DNA of 17,500 nucleotides from the NCBI GenBank assembly GCA_002104895.1, contig MCFG01000097.1, positions 1 to 17,500 on the forward strand, given 5' to 3'. Below are positions 1 to 9,000 of this stretch, piece after piece; positions within the stretch are counted from its first letter, which is position 1; every line of letters begins with the position of its first letter. The stretch comes from Anaeromyces robustus. Its lineage: Eukaryota > Neocallimastigomycota > Neocallimastigomycetes > Neocallimastigales > Neocallimastigaceae. A program made the position numbers and the translations under genes. Under the pieces are notes generated by a model. It ran no database searches and was not told the DNA's origin. It was given only the letters and a program-made list of their open reading frames with translations.

Positions 1-706
1 ACTAAATAATTCTATTAATAAAATAAGTAAATGAACAAATGTATTAATAACTAAATAAATGAATAATTTTCCAAATCAAAAAGGTAAAAGTAGGATTCGA
101 ACCAGTGATATCTATGATAAAGGTAGAAGTAGTTACCGTTGAGCCACGAAGTTCCTTAATGTCGTTGTTTGATACAGACTCAATATAAATAGAGATTTAT
201 ATTATTACTACCAGGTGATTGAACATGTATTAAGAAGAAAAAATAAATAATTCTGATTGGCTAAATAACTAAATAATACATATAAAAGAAATTATTATTA
301 TTATATTTTTAATATTTGATCTTTCTATGGAGAGAAAGTTAATCCCAAGTGAGTTTTTATAATATAGTTTAGAGATTTTTATAATGGTTTAATTAATATT
401 TAGTTTAATAATTTAATATTTTATTTGAGAATTTCCTAGGTTAATATATAGATTAATAAGGAATAGTGTTTATATAATAAAGTTTAGTTTAGATATTAAT
501 ATTAGTTAGATAAATTCAATTATAATTATAATAAAATGTAATAATAAATAATAATAAATAAATAAACTATTATATTAAACATGAAATAATTATTATAAAT
601 TGTGTTATATTAGAATATATTGTTTTGTTAATATTTCCCTGCTGTCTTGTCTTTAAATAAAATAATTAGATATAAGTTTATCTTGTATCATGTTGATACC
701 GTTACA
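1..706 (+). mobile_element. Ty3/gypsy-type LTR (solo or 3' LTR), left end outside window
   Basis: This stretch interrupts the integrase frame of the leftward element immediately after an intact TAC codon (709-707) and ends in TTACA, the same end as the other two gypsy LTR types here. Read rightwards it has a CCAAT-like motif (ATTCTGATTGG, 250-260) identical to one in the element B LTR, a TATA box (TATAAAAG, 281-288) and GAGTTTTTAT (351-360), identical to the proposed self-primer of element B. AATAAA-type sequences lie near 545-565. No TGTAAC start preceded by the expected duplication GTAAG is visible, so the left edge and any internal region lie outside the window. No coding sequence is seen. 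Orientation is fairly sure from the promoter motifs; full extent is unknown. Confidence 0.6.
81..155 (-). other. Degenerate tRNA-like sequence (A box + B box)
   Basis: On the minus strand there is an A-box match TGGCTCAACGG (146-136) and a perfect B-box match GGTTCGAATCC (103-93), about 45 bases apart as in tRNA genes. The D stem, T stem and acceptor stem do not pair, so it is not a functional tRNA. It is a decayed tRNA, a tRNA-derived SINE head, or a pol III-type promoter module inside the LTR. It runs opposite to the LTR around it. Confidence 0.5.
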
Positions 707-1612
707 GTAAGAATTACATCGTTCTACTTGTCCTACAGTTTCGTGATGATCGGTAGTTGCTATTTTCGATTGAACACCTAAAATAAGGAGGAACTCTTGC
801 CATAAATCACTGGTAAATTGAGATCCTCTATCGGTAATTATGTCATAAGGAAGCCCATGCAGTCTATAAATTGAATTAATAAAAGCTTTAGCTGTTTGTG
901 CTGCATTGGGTATATCCTTAAATGGAACAAGGTGTATCATCTTAGAAAAGCGATCAACAACTACCATTATTACAGTGTAATTTTTTGAAGGAGGAAGCCC
1001 ACAAAGAAAGTCGATTTCGATTGATTTCCAGGGTCTTTCAGGAACTTCTAAGGGTTGAAGTAATCCAAATTTACGATGTCTTGACTTTTTATTTCTCATG
1101 CATGTTTCGCATGATTTAACAAAGTCTTTGACATCATTATCCATTTTAGGCCACCAAAAGTTCCTAGAGATGAGTTCCAAGGTTCTTTTGACACCTAAAT
1201 GACCAGCAGCGGGAGTCTCATGATATCTCATGAGTATTTCTAAACGAAGTTCCTTAGGAATGTAAATCAAATTATTATAAAATATAAGATTGTCTTCTAT
1301 TTTAAATTTATTCATTTTTCTAAATGGTTTGTAAAAATAACCTTGATTTGCATTATTGGGAGCGAAATAAAGACGAAGGTCTTCGGCTACAGGATCATTT
1401 TTAAGATGCTTTTTAATATTCGAGAGAAAATCATTTGTGATACTAACGAGGCAGGGGGTAGAACTAATATTCTTCTTGTCCAAAATGAATTCAGGTTCTT
1501 TTTTCAGGTCCTCTTTGATGTAATCAGGTCTTCTTGATAAAGAATCTGGCTTACCATTTTTATTACCCTGGCGATAAATAAGTTCGAAATCATACTCTTG
1601 GAAAAATAAATG
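707..1612 (-). pseudogene. Element A integrase fragment (with RNase H tether)
   Basis: 302 open codons in Ty3/gypsy pol. The first part is the end of the RNase H/tether region, with the conserved LIYRQGNKNGKPDSLSRRPD stretch. Then comes the zinc-binding HHCC domain (H and H in YHETPAAGHLG, then CETC) and the catalytic core with Asp in IEIDFLCG, Asp in ITDRGSQF and Glu in GQVERCNSY. All three DDE residues are present. Integrase would join element cDNA to host DNA in the nucleus. Translation from the TTG at 1483 is artificial: the frame is open back to the duplication flanking the solo LTR at 1613-1617. The frame breaks right after Tyr (TAC 709-707) where the leftmost LTR is inserted, so the C-terminal GPY/F module and any chromodomain are missing. 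Confidence 0.9.
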
Positions 1613-1617
1613 CCAAC
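1613..1617. repeat. Target site duplication CCAAC (left copy)
   Basis: CCAAC directly left of the LTR start TGTAACG; the identical copy is at 2182-2186. Five bases is the usual Ty3/gypsy duplication length, which fixes both LTR ends to the base. Confidence 0.9.
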
Positions 1618-2181
1618 TGTAACGAATCTCACAATTAATAAAATAGTAACCATGGTCTAGTGGTTAGTCACTATGACCATCTGGGCGAACACTCTGGGTT
1701 CGACTCACACTTGTTACAAACTTTATAAAAATTTTATTTTTTAAATTTTTATTATGAATTTCTGTATTTTATTTCTGTATTTTTATTTCTGTATTTTACG
1801 TAGAAATTAATAGAATGCAATCAAAAATTTTAAGACAACTTTTATATTAAATTTTTCTAAATTTTTCCATAAGATTTTAATCAAAAGTTTCTAGAAATTT
1901 TAAACAACTTTTTACGAAGAAAACTATTTTTCCGTAAAAAGTATAAATAGGTGTAAAATTTTTAAATGATTAATTCTTCGCGATTTTATTAATTAATTAT
2001 AAGTAATTCAGAATATTACAAAATTAATTAATAAATAAATAAATTTTTACTTTTAATAAATCCAATAAAACAAGTTCTTATAAAACCAATTTTCTTTTCT
2101 GATTTACTTTCTGTGTAGACCTGTTGGGTCAATCAAAATAATTGTGTAAAATAATTTACTTATTTTTTACAATTTATTACA
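1618..2181 (+). mobile_element. Solo LTR (564 bp) inserted in element A pol
   Basis: The sequence starts TGTAACGAATC, like the element B LTR, and ends TTACA, with a perfect 5-bp duplication (CCAAC) on both sides. Removing the LTR and one duplication copy rejoins the element A reading frame exactly: Arg-Gln-His-Arg-Trp continues into His-Leu-Phe-Phe-Gln. This proves insertion into a once continuous pol gene. Internal features are a tRNA-like hairpin module (1652-1707), three copies of about 14 bp around ATTTCTGTATTTT (1757-1797), a 10-bp inverted repeat (1907-1916/1933-1942), and TATAAATA (1942-1949). No internal retrotransposon region remains, so LTR-LTR recombination removed it. It is a different LTR subfamily from element B. 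Confidence 0.93.
1652..1707 (+). other. tRNA-like A/B-box hairpin module in solo LTR
   Basis: The A-box match TGGTCTAGTGG (1653-1663) is followed by TTAG as in Asp/Glu-type tRNAs. The B-box-like GGTTCGACTC is at 1697-1706. The A-box part folds as an 11-bp hairpin (1652-1662 with 1669-1673 plus 1675-1680, one bulged T). The B-box part makes a CGAAC/GTTCG stem. A functional tRNA is ruled out by the missing acceptor stem. Confidence 0.6.
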
Positions 2182-2186
2182 CCAAC
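2182..2186. repeat. Target site duplication CCAAC (right copy)
   Basis: CCAAC directly after the LTR end TTACA, matching 1613-1617. Confidence 0.9.
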
Positions 2187-4042
2187 GATGTTGTCGTTGG
2201 TTACCAATTTAACCACCAAGAGTGTATATTAGGTTCTTGTGATCGGTGAATACTTTCACCTTGAACTTAGCACCTAATAAGAGATGACGCCAGGTAGAGA
2301 AAGAATCCTTAATAGCCAAAAGTTCTTTATCAGTAATTGGATAGTTCAATTCTGCGTTATTAAGACTTCTCGAATGGTACGCAACAGGATGAAGTTTGTT
2401 ATCCTCATCATATTGCGAAAGTACAGCGCCAATAGCAAAATTGCTAGCGTCGCATTCGACAATAAATTGCTTAGTATTGTCGGGATGGAGAAGGACGGGA
2501 GAAGTCGTCAAACGTTTCTTTAAGATTGAGAATGCAGAGTCGCATTCTGGAGACCAGATAAACTTCTTCCCCTTTTTTGTTAAAGTATGTAAAGGCTTAG
2601 CGATTGAGGAGAAGTCCTTTACAAATCTTCTATAGTAGTTGCAAAGACCAACGAATCTTTGCACATCCTTTACAGATTTAGGGACAGGCCATTCTTCAAT
2701 TGTCTTGATTTTCTTCGGGTCGGTAGAAATACCTGATCCTGAGATTACGTGACCTAAGAATTCGACTTTGTCTTTATCGAATTCACATTTAGATAATTTA
2801 GCGAACAAGTTGTTTTCAATTAACTTCTTAAGAACATCACGAACAGTTTTATGATGTTCTTCTAGATTATCAGAGTAGATGAGTATATCATCAAGATACA
2901 AAATAACTGATTTTTCTAAAAAGGGTCTAAGAACGGAGTTAATAAACGATTGGAAGACAGCTGGGGCATTTTTTAATCCAAATGGCATTACTAAGTATTC
3001 GTAATGACCATATTTAGTACGGAAGGCAGTTTTATATTCGTCACCTTCCTTAATTCTAATTAAATTATAAGCGGAGCGTAAATCTAATTTAGTAAAATAT
3101 TTTGCTCCTTTAACGCGTTCGATTATATCCCTGATAAGCGGAATTGGATAAGAGTTTCTAACTGTAACCGCATTTAATTTTTTATAATCGACGCAAAGTC
3201 TAAGAGAACCATCACGTTTCTTCTGGAATAAGACAGGATAACCTGCAGGAGAGTTGGATTCTCTGATAAAGCCCTTTTCTGACATGTCCATGATATATTC
3301 CTTGAGGGTTTCTTCTTCTTCTAGAGATAATTGATAGATAGGACCATAATGAAGAGTAGCACCATCTTTTAGAATAATTTCACAATCGGTAAGACGGTGT
3401 GGAGGGAGTTTGTCTGCTTCTTTTTTGCTAAAGACAACTGCAAGATCTCTATATGGTTCTGGGATGTCTTCAATGTTAGGTTCCTCAGATCCAGAGACAT
3501 CTTTTTGTGAAAGAAAAGAGTAAATTAAAAAATTATAATTATACTGATTTGACTTATTATTTTTATTATAAGAAAAAGTTTTTATTAAATCATCTTTAAA
3601 ATGATTTAAACTAAGAGTAGAATAAACATATTTATTTCGATAATTATAGTGGATTTTATATTTCTCCATAAATTGATTACCAAGAAGTAAATCGACAGGG
3701 AGATGGTCTGAGACCAAAAATTTTTGTTTAAAACGGATAAATCTGAATTTCTTATTGATTAATAATTTTATTTGAAATTTAAGAGATACAAAGCGATTTA
3801 TTGAATCTGTATCTCCACTAATTCCTTTTATTAAAATTTTGCTTTGACATTTGTTAATATTTAAATTAAGTTTTTTAACAAGATTTGATGAAATAAAGTT
3901 GCAAAGTGATCCAGTATCTAGAATGGATCTAACTTGGTATTTAATAATTTTGTTATTCTCATTTAAAATGGGAATGTGTGATTTAAATGAGAAAAATGAT
4001 TCAGGGAGACTATTGTTTAGGGTAGTTAAGTTATGTTGAACT

Positions 4043-4098
4043 TCCTTTGAGAAGTTCAAAGGAGAGGACTTCTTTTGAAGTCCATCAACTAGTTTTTT
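4043..4098 (-). promoter_or_regulatory. Predicted -1 ribosomal frameshift signal, element A gag/pol
   Basis: On the minus strand the gag frame reads TCA AAA AAC TAG. The heptamer A AAA AAC (4098-4092) is a canonical X XXY YYZ slippery site directly before the gag stop. An 8-base spacer is followed by a perfect 7-bp stem GGACTTC/GAAGTCC with an AAAA loop (4083-4066). A second perfect 8-bp stem TCCTTTGA/TCAAAGGA with a 5-base loop follows (4063-4043), and it competes with a 9-bp alternative (4059-4051 with 4044-4036). A -1 slip moves gag exactly into the open pol frame. Slippery site, spacing and stem all match the established -1 frameshift layout. Function is inferred. Confidence 0.8.
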
Positions 4099-4392
4099 GA
4101 ACTGATCTTTTGAACATCAGTAACGCGGTTGTCGTTACTGTTGTTTTTAGACTTATTGTAAAAATTATTGTTTTTATTAAAATTAGTATTTTTGTTCTTC
4201 TTTTCGGTATTCTGCGGACGGGAACTTGAATTTTTCTTCTTGTCAGTTCTATTTCCGGAGAACTGACTGATCTTTGCATTCATTTCTTGAGAAGACTCTA
4301 ACAAGATACACTTTGTTATGATTTCTTCGAGCTTCTCAGGAAACTTTTCCATTTTGTTTATTTCATCCTTGTATTTAGGATGAAGACCTTTA
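4089..4392 (-). pseudogene. Element A gag, C-terminal remnant
   Basis: The frame is open from the element B LTR junction (first full codon 4391) to TAG at 4091-4089, about 100 codons. It begins within gag (KGLHPKYKDEINKMEKFPEK), whose GLHP..Y/KLEEII pattern resembles the end of a Ty3/gypsy capsid domain. It then turns into a basic Lys/Asn/Ser-rich tail typical of an RNA-binding nucleocapsid. No CCHC zinc knuckle is present, unlike element B. The ATG at 4352 is only an internal Met; the true start was upstream and is lost at the LTR junction. The stop sits inside the frameshift cassette. Confidence 0.8.
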
Positions 4393-4419
4393 TGTAACGA
4401 ATCGTAAAAATGAGTAACC

Positions 4420-4473
4420 TGTCTTAGTGGTTAGTAACTAAGACTATGGTTCGAACTTCTCGAGTTCGAAACC
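4420..4473 (+). other. tRNA-like A/B-box double hairpin in 5' LTR
   Basis: The first hairpin is GTCTTAGT/ACTAAGAC (4421-4428/4437-4444), whose loop starts GGTTAG within an A-box-like TGTCTTAGTGG. The second is TTCGAACT/AGTTCGAA (4450-4457/4463-4470), leading into the B-box-like AGTTCGAAACC (4463-4473). The stem bases differ from the solo LTR module at 1652-1707 but still pair, which suggests selection on structure. Also present in the 3' LTR at 10932-10985. Confidence 0.6.
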
Positions 4474-4606
4474 TCTCAATTCCAAAAATTCATATTTTTA
4501 TTATTTTTATTTTAGCCATAAATTTTACCAAGCAAAATTATTCTGATTGGTTAAATTTTGGTCATTAAAAAAAAAAATTTTTTAAAAAATATTTTCAAAT
4601 TTTTTC

Positions 4607-4614
4607 TATAAATA
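4607..4614 (+). promoter_or_regulatory. TATA box of element B 5' LTR
   Basis: TATAAATA, about 44 bases upstream of the proposed transcript 5' end. A comparable TATA element occurs in the solo LTR (1942-1949) and in the leftmost LTR (281-288). Confidence 0.55.
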
Positions 4615-4650
4615 CGAGTGAATTTTCCTCTAAAAAATTTTTAATAATTC

Positions 4651-4661
4651 GAGTTTTTATT
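4651..4661 (+). other. Candidate self-primer (mRNA 5' end, start of R)
   Basis: GAGTTTTTATT is perfectly complementary to AATAAAAACTC at 4821-4831, the bases at and right after the LTR end. In Tf1/sushi-type elements the transcript 5' end folds back on such a site to prime reverse transcription. The same 10-mer GAGTTTTTAT occurs after the TATA box of the unrelated LTR at 351-360. Confidence 0.55.
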
Positions 4662-4821
4662 AATAAAATAAATTATTATTTTAACACTAACTTGTTAAGT
4701 TAATTCATGTGTTTTTAATAATAAATTTATAATTAATAAATAGTTCAAAAATTTATTTTATATTTTTTATAAGGGTTAAGGGTTTATTTTGAATTTATTG
4801 TTAAAGACATATATCTTTACA

Positions 4822-4831
4822 ATAAAAACTC
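4822..4831 (+). other. Primer binding site (self-priming type)
   Basis: ATAAAAACTC begins at the first base after the 5' LTR. It does not start with TGG, so it does not look like a site for a tRNA 3' end (CCA). It complements 4651-4660 over ten bases, or eleven if the last LTR base is counted. Confidence 0.55.
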
Positions 4832-5151
4832 CAAAAATAAAAAACTTAATACCTTAGTGTTGAAATTTTTTTTAATTATTAAAAGATAAGTCAGTAACAA
4901 ATATAATTTGTGAATAAAGGCGTCTTTTAGAATTTAAAAGAATTTTTTCATTTTTTTTCCTTCATTTTCTAATTTATTAAAAGAAAAAATAATTTGAGTT
5001 ATAAATTATTTTATTAATAAAATTTAAGAGTATAGCTAGTAGCAATAATTGTTTTGCGGAGGAGGCGCTCTTAATTATTTTATTATTTAAAATAAAATAA
5101 AACCTAATTTTTTTTTCACTAATAAATAATTGTTCTAATAAAACAAAAAAT

Positions 5152-5184
<33 letters not shown>

Positions 5185-5700
5185 CAATTTATTTTCCAAA
5201 ATAGTAAAAAAAAAATTTTTTTTTTTGATTTTATTCCTAACTTTATAAGTTGGTTAAATAAAATTTTAAAAAAAAATAATATAAATAATAACTTCAGTAT
5301 AGGCTTCCTAAGCGACTGGAGTCAAACCTGGGGTACCATAATACTTCTGCGCAGTGGTACTGTTGATACTTTGGGGGAAAATAACATATTATTTTCTTTA
5401 GAGCTAACACTAAGTTAGACAAGACAAAGAATTTAATATCGTTACTTCCTTTTATCATATAAGATATTAACCATCGACCTTACCATAGCGATTTAAAGTG
5501 AAGAGCTAAAGGAACCCATATATACTAAGTTATAACAGATTATATATTTGATGGTTTGGCACTATATAATCTGGCTTATATTATTTAATAAATTTATTTT
5601 AGTCAATAAATATAATAAAAGAAATTAAAATCAAAATTTAAAATTCAAATTAAAAAAAAAAAAAAAATATATATTATTTTTTTTTCAACTTTCAACTATT

Positions 5701-5737
<37 letters not shown>

Positions 5738-6045
5738 TTTGTGTAATTTAATATTGATAATCGAAATATCCTTTTCTTATCAATTTTAAGTTAAACAAAT
5801 TATACCTCAGCAATAAACAAGCCTTATTAACTTCTCAACAGGGGGATAGTAAGGGTAATAATAATATCCTGAAACACGTGACGGAACGTAGATCGTGTAA
5901 AGGTGACGGAACGTTTATTATCGGATGAAAGACCCTAAGTTAATAGTTTATTAAGTATAATTTGGTCGGTAACTTAAATTGATAATAACAATATTAAATT
6001 AATTTTCTTTAAACAAATAAACAAACTAATTTAAATATATTTCTT
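4832..6045 (+). other. Element B 5' leader (1.2 kb, untranslated)
   Basis: No substantial ORF is seen. It holds A runs of about 26 (5159-5184) and 27 (5708-5734), each preceded by a short T run. Two less AT-rich islands lie at 5290-5560 and 5815-5940. The first has a GTACCA/TGGTAC inverted repeat (5333-5338/5355-5360). The second has a direct repeat GTGACGGAACGT (5878-5889 and 5903-5914, 25-bp spacing). These are candidates for RNA packaging or dimerisation structure, but nothing proves it. Confidence 0.6.
5878..5914 (+). repeat. Direct repeat GTGACGGAACGT x2 in leader
   Basis: Two exact 12-base copies with a 25-base period, unusually GC-balanced for this region, about 130-165 bases before the ORF. 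Function unknown. Confidence 0.7.
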
Positions 6046-9000
6046 ATGGACGATAATATTTTAATTCTACTTATAATAATTTCTCATTTTATATTCATTC
6101 TGTTTATTTACCTACTACTAATAATGGACCAAACCAATAATAATATTTTTGAAAACGCCACTCTCAAAGACGGTTTTGCCGGAGATAAAAGGTATCTCAA
6201 AGGATTTTTAGCTAAAATAAATCTAGTTTTCTTGCTATATCCTGACCGTTACCAAGAGGATTCTGCTAAAGTTATTTATCTCATATCTCGTTTATATGGG
6301 AATGCAATGAATTGGGCTGCTACTTTGATTGAAAATCAAGATCCATGCCTTAACAATTATGAAGACTTTACAAACAAACTTAAGGCATTCTATGGGAATA
6401 GCGACGAAGTATACATAGCCAACCAAATGCTAAGAAGACTAAGACAAAAGAATATCGGGGGAGCCAGTGAATATATACTAGAATTTAACAGATATGCTGA
6501 CATATCTACTTGGAACGAAGACGCAAAAATGGATGCATTTATGGGTGGACTTCATGACCAGGTTGCTTGTCGTATCTTAGAAATGTTTCCTGGACCAAAA
6601 ACTTTGTTTGCTATGCAAACAATTGCTTCCCGTATTGATTCTAGATTATACACTCATAGACAATTCTCCAATAGGAACCAACTTTTAAACATAAATAGAA
6701 AACCCAACCGTTCTAATTCACCAAAAGTCAACAATAAGCAAAGAACGAACTTTCCAAAAAATAATTTTCATGGACCATTAAGTAAAGAAGAAAAAGAAAG
6801 GAGAAGAAAAAATAACCTATGCCTTTATTGTGGTTCATCTGAACATTCTTTAGAAGAATGCCCACTTAGAAAGAATAAACAAAAGTCTTCAAAATCCACA
6901 TTCATGTCAATTCCAACAGGACCTATTCAAGGCGTAAGAAGAAGAAAAACTACAGATAATTCTGATTTTGTAGTTAATTTTAATATTTACCCTGACGATA
7001 ATATCCCAGTCCTTATTGATTCAGGTTCAGAACTTAATCTAATAGATGAAGAATTTTGTAAGGATTATTCACTTCCTTACTCTGATAATGGAAATCTCCC
7101 TAAAATTGTCGGAATAGGTGGCAAACAAGCAATCATCGGTGTCACACCACCTCTTAACCTGAAATACAAGGATCACATTTGCAAAACAACGTTCTATGTA
7201 ACAGATCTTCCTAAGTATACTTGTATTCTGGGGTCAAACTGGTTAAGACTGCATAATCCTCATATTGATTTTTCTAACAAAGAACTTACTTTCAACTCCA
7301 ATTACTGTCACTCAAATTGTGTTTCTATCCCTATATCTTATGATTCTGCTGGTACTCCTATTTCAATGGACCTAAAAAACTCTGCTTTTCCTATTTTTAC
7401 TTCCCAATATAACTCAAACCCAGCACCTCCTGATTCTAATACTCATTCTGCACTTCCTATTCTTATCAATGATGAACCTAATGATTCTAATACTTACTCA
7501 ACATTCCCTGTTTCCGTCAGTAATAAACCTTCTAATAAACACCTCTCTCTTAATTCTTACTCTAATACAAAGGACAATCCAACACCTCTAAAAGTAGCAT
7601 CAAGTTTTGATGAATTTGTAAACTCCGATGATGATTTTGTTTTCCTTCCAAAAGAACTTATACCTTTCAAAGACGTTTTCAGTGAGACTGCTGCAGACAA
7701 ACTTCCCCCTCATCGTCCTTATGACTGTGAAATTAGATTAAAAGAAAATTCCAAATTATTTTATGGCCCTATTTATCCTCTTACTGATGAAGAATCAAAA
7801 GCCTTAGAAGAATACATCAAAGAGAACCTCCAAAAAGGATTCATTAGAAAGTCCAAGTCTCCAGCCGGAGCACCTGTTTTATTCGTTCCTAAGAAGAATG
7901 GTCAACTTCGAATGTGTGTAGACTATCGGCAATTAAACTTAATTACCATAAGAGATTCTTATCCTCTACCTCTTATCCAAGATATGCTTGAACATCTTGG
8001 AAAAGGGAAAATTTTCTCTAAACTTGACTTACGATCTGCTTACAATCTTGTTAGAATAAAAAGCGGAGACGAATATAAAACCGCTTTCACTTGTAAATTT
8101 GGTCATTTTGAATACCTAGTCATGCCTTTCGGATTAAAAAATGCACCTGCCGTATTCCAACATTTTATCAATGATGTATTAGAAGAAGCTCTCGGAAAAT
8201 ATGCCTATGCCTACATTGATGATATAATCATCTTCTCTCCCGACTATAAAACCCACATTCTTCATGTTACGACTATCCTAAAGTTACTTAGAGCTGCGGG
8301 ATTATTTGCCAAACTCGAGAAGTGTGAATTCTTTGTCCCATTTATCGACTTTTTAGGACACAGAATCTCCGCCGAAGGCATTCATATGGACCCTAACAAA
8401 ATCTCCTCAGTTCTCAATTGGCCCATTCCTTCAAACGTCAAAGAAGTTCAATCCTTTATTGGCTTAGCTAACTATTATCGCCGTTTTATCCCTAACTTTG
8501 CTAAAATTGCTCATCCTCTTCACAAACTTCTTAAGAAAAACTCAAAATTTTTATGGTCTTCTGAAACTCAAACTGCCTTTGAAACCCTCAAATCTAAATT
8601 CATTTCTGCTCCTGTTTTAATTTTCCCTAATCGTGATCTTCCTTTCCAAGTTGAAACTGACTCTAGCAATTATGCAATTGGTGCTATTCTCTCCCAAGTA
8701 TCTCCTAACGATAATATGGTTCATCCTGTCGCTTTCTTTTCCCGTTCACTAACTGGACCCGAACGCAACTATCCTATCTATGACAAAGAACTTTTAGCCA
8801 TAGTTGCTGCTCTCGAAACCTGGCGTCATCTATTAAAAGGTGCTTCTACCCCATTCAAAATATTTTCTGATCATCGCAACCTACTCTATCAAAAGAAGCC
8901 TGAAAAAATGACCCAACGCCTTGTTCGATGGGCTCTTTTCCTTTCTGAATTTAATTTTGTTATTGTCTACCGCTCTGGTTCGTCAAATGGAAAACCTGAT

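Larger units (their letters stand above)
2182..4098 (-). pseudogene. Element A protease-RT-RNase H (pol), one nonsense codon
   Basis: The frame is entered by the predicted -1 shift at 4098 and is open to a TAA at 2211-2209. A ten-codon tail follows, still in frame up to the solo LTR. In order: retropepsin-like protease with ILDTGSLCNFIS; RT with KLDLRSAYN, FGLKNAPAVFQ and catalytic YLDD (2898-2887); RNase H with the Asp in VECDASNFAIG, the Glu in TDKELLAI and the Asp in VFTDHKNL. These are the standard Ty3/gypsy activities for making cDNA in the virus-like particle. The TTG at 4059 is not a credible start, because the frame continues upstream into the gag overlap. The TAA lies in the variable stretch between RNase H and the tether. 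Without it and the solo LTR, pol would be continuous into integrase. Confidence 0.92.
707..4392 (-). mobile_element. Element A: broken Ty3/gypsy retrotransposon, leftward
   Basis: Read on the minus strand, this holds a gag C-terminus, protease, reverse transcriptase, RNase H and integrase in Ty3/gypsy order. Gag is cut off upstream by the element B LTR at 4393. Integrase is cut off downstream by the LTR ending at 706. A solo LTR splits the RNase H/integrase boundary. Coding frames are otherwise open apart from one TAA (2211-2209), so the element decayed recently or mainly by insertions. Neither of its own LTRs is in the window. Gag and pol lie in different frames, joined by a predicted -1 frameshift site, unlike the single-frame element B. 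Confidence 0.9.
4393..4821 (+). repeat. Element B 5' LTR
   Basis: TG...CA LTR starting TGTAACGAATCG and ending CTTTACA. It holds a tRNA-like double hairpin (4420-4473), a CCAAT-like ATTCTGATTGG (4540-4550), TATAAATA (4607-4614), the candidate self-primer GAGTTTTTATT (4651-4661), and AATAAA sequences just downstream that could serve polyadenylation in the 3' copy. It would drive transcription of the element; U3/R/U5 limits are inferred from motif positions only. Confidence 0.95.

Noticed and set aside
653-1483. Integrase ORF starting at 1483 and ending at 653
   Set aside because: The start is a TTG within a longer open frame reaching 1612, and the last residues after Tyr (709-707) come from the inserted LTR.
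4393-4473. Functional tRNA gene in the LTR
   Set aside because: A- and B-box-like sequences are present, but no acceptor stem or cloverleaf; the hairpins pair differently from a tRNA.
5159-5184. Poly(A) tail of a processed retrogene
   Set aside because: The A run lies inside the element B leader with no retrogene or duplication around it; another similar run is at 5708-5734.
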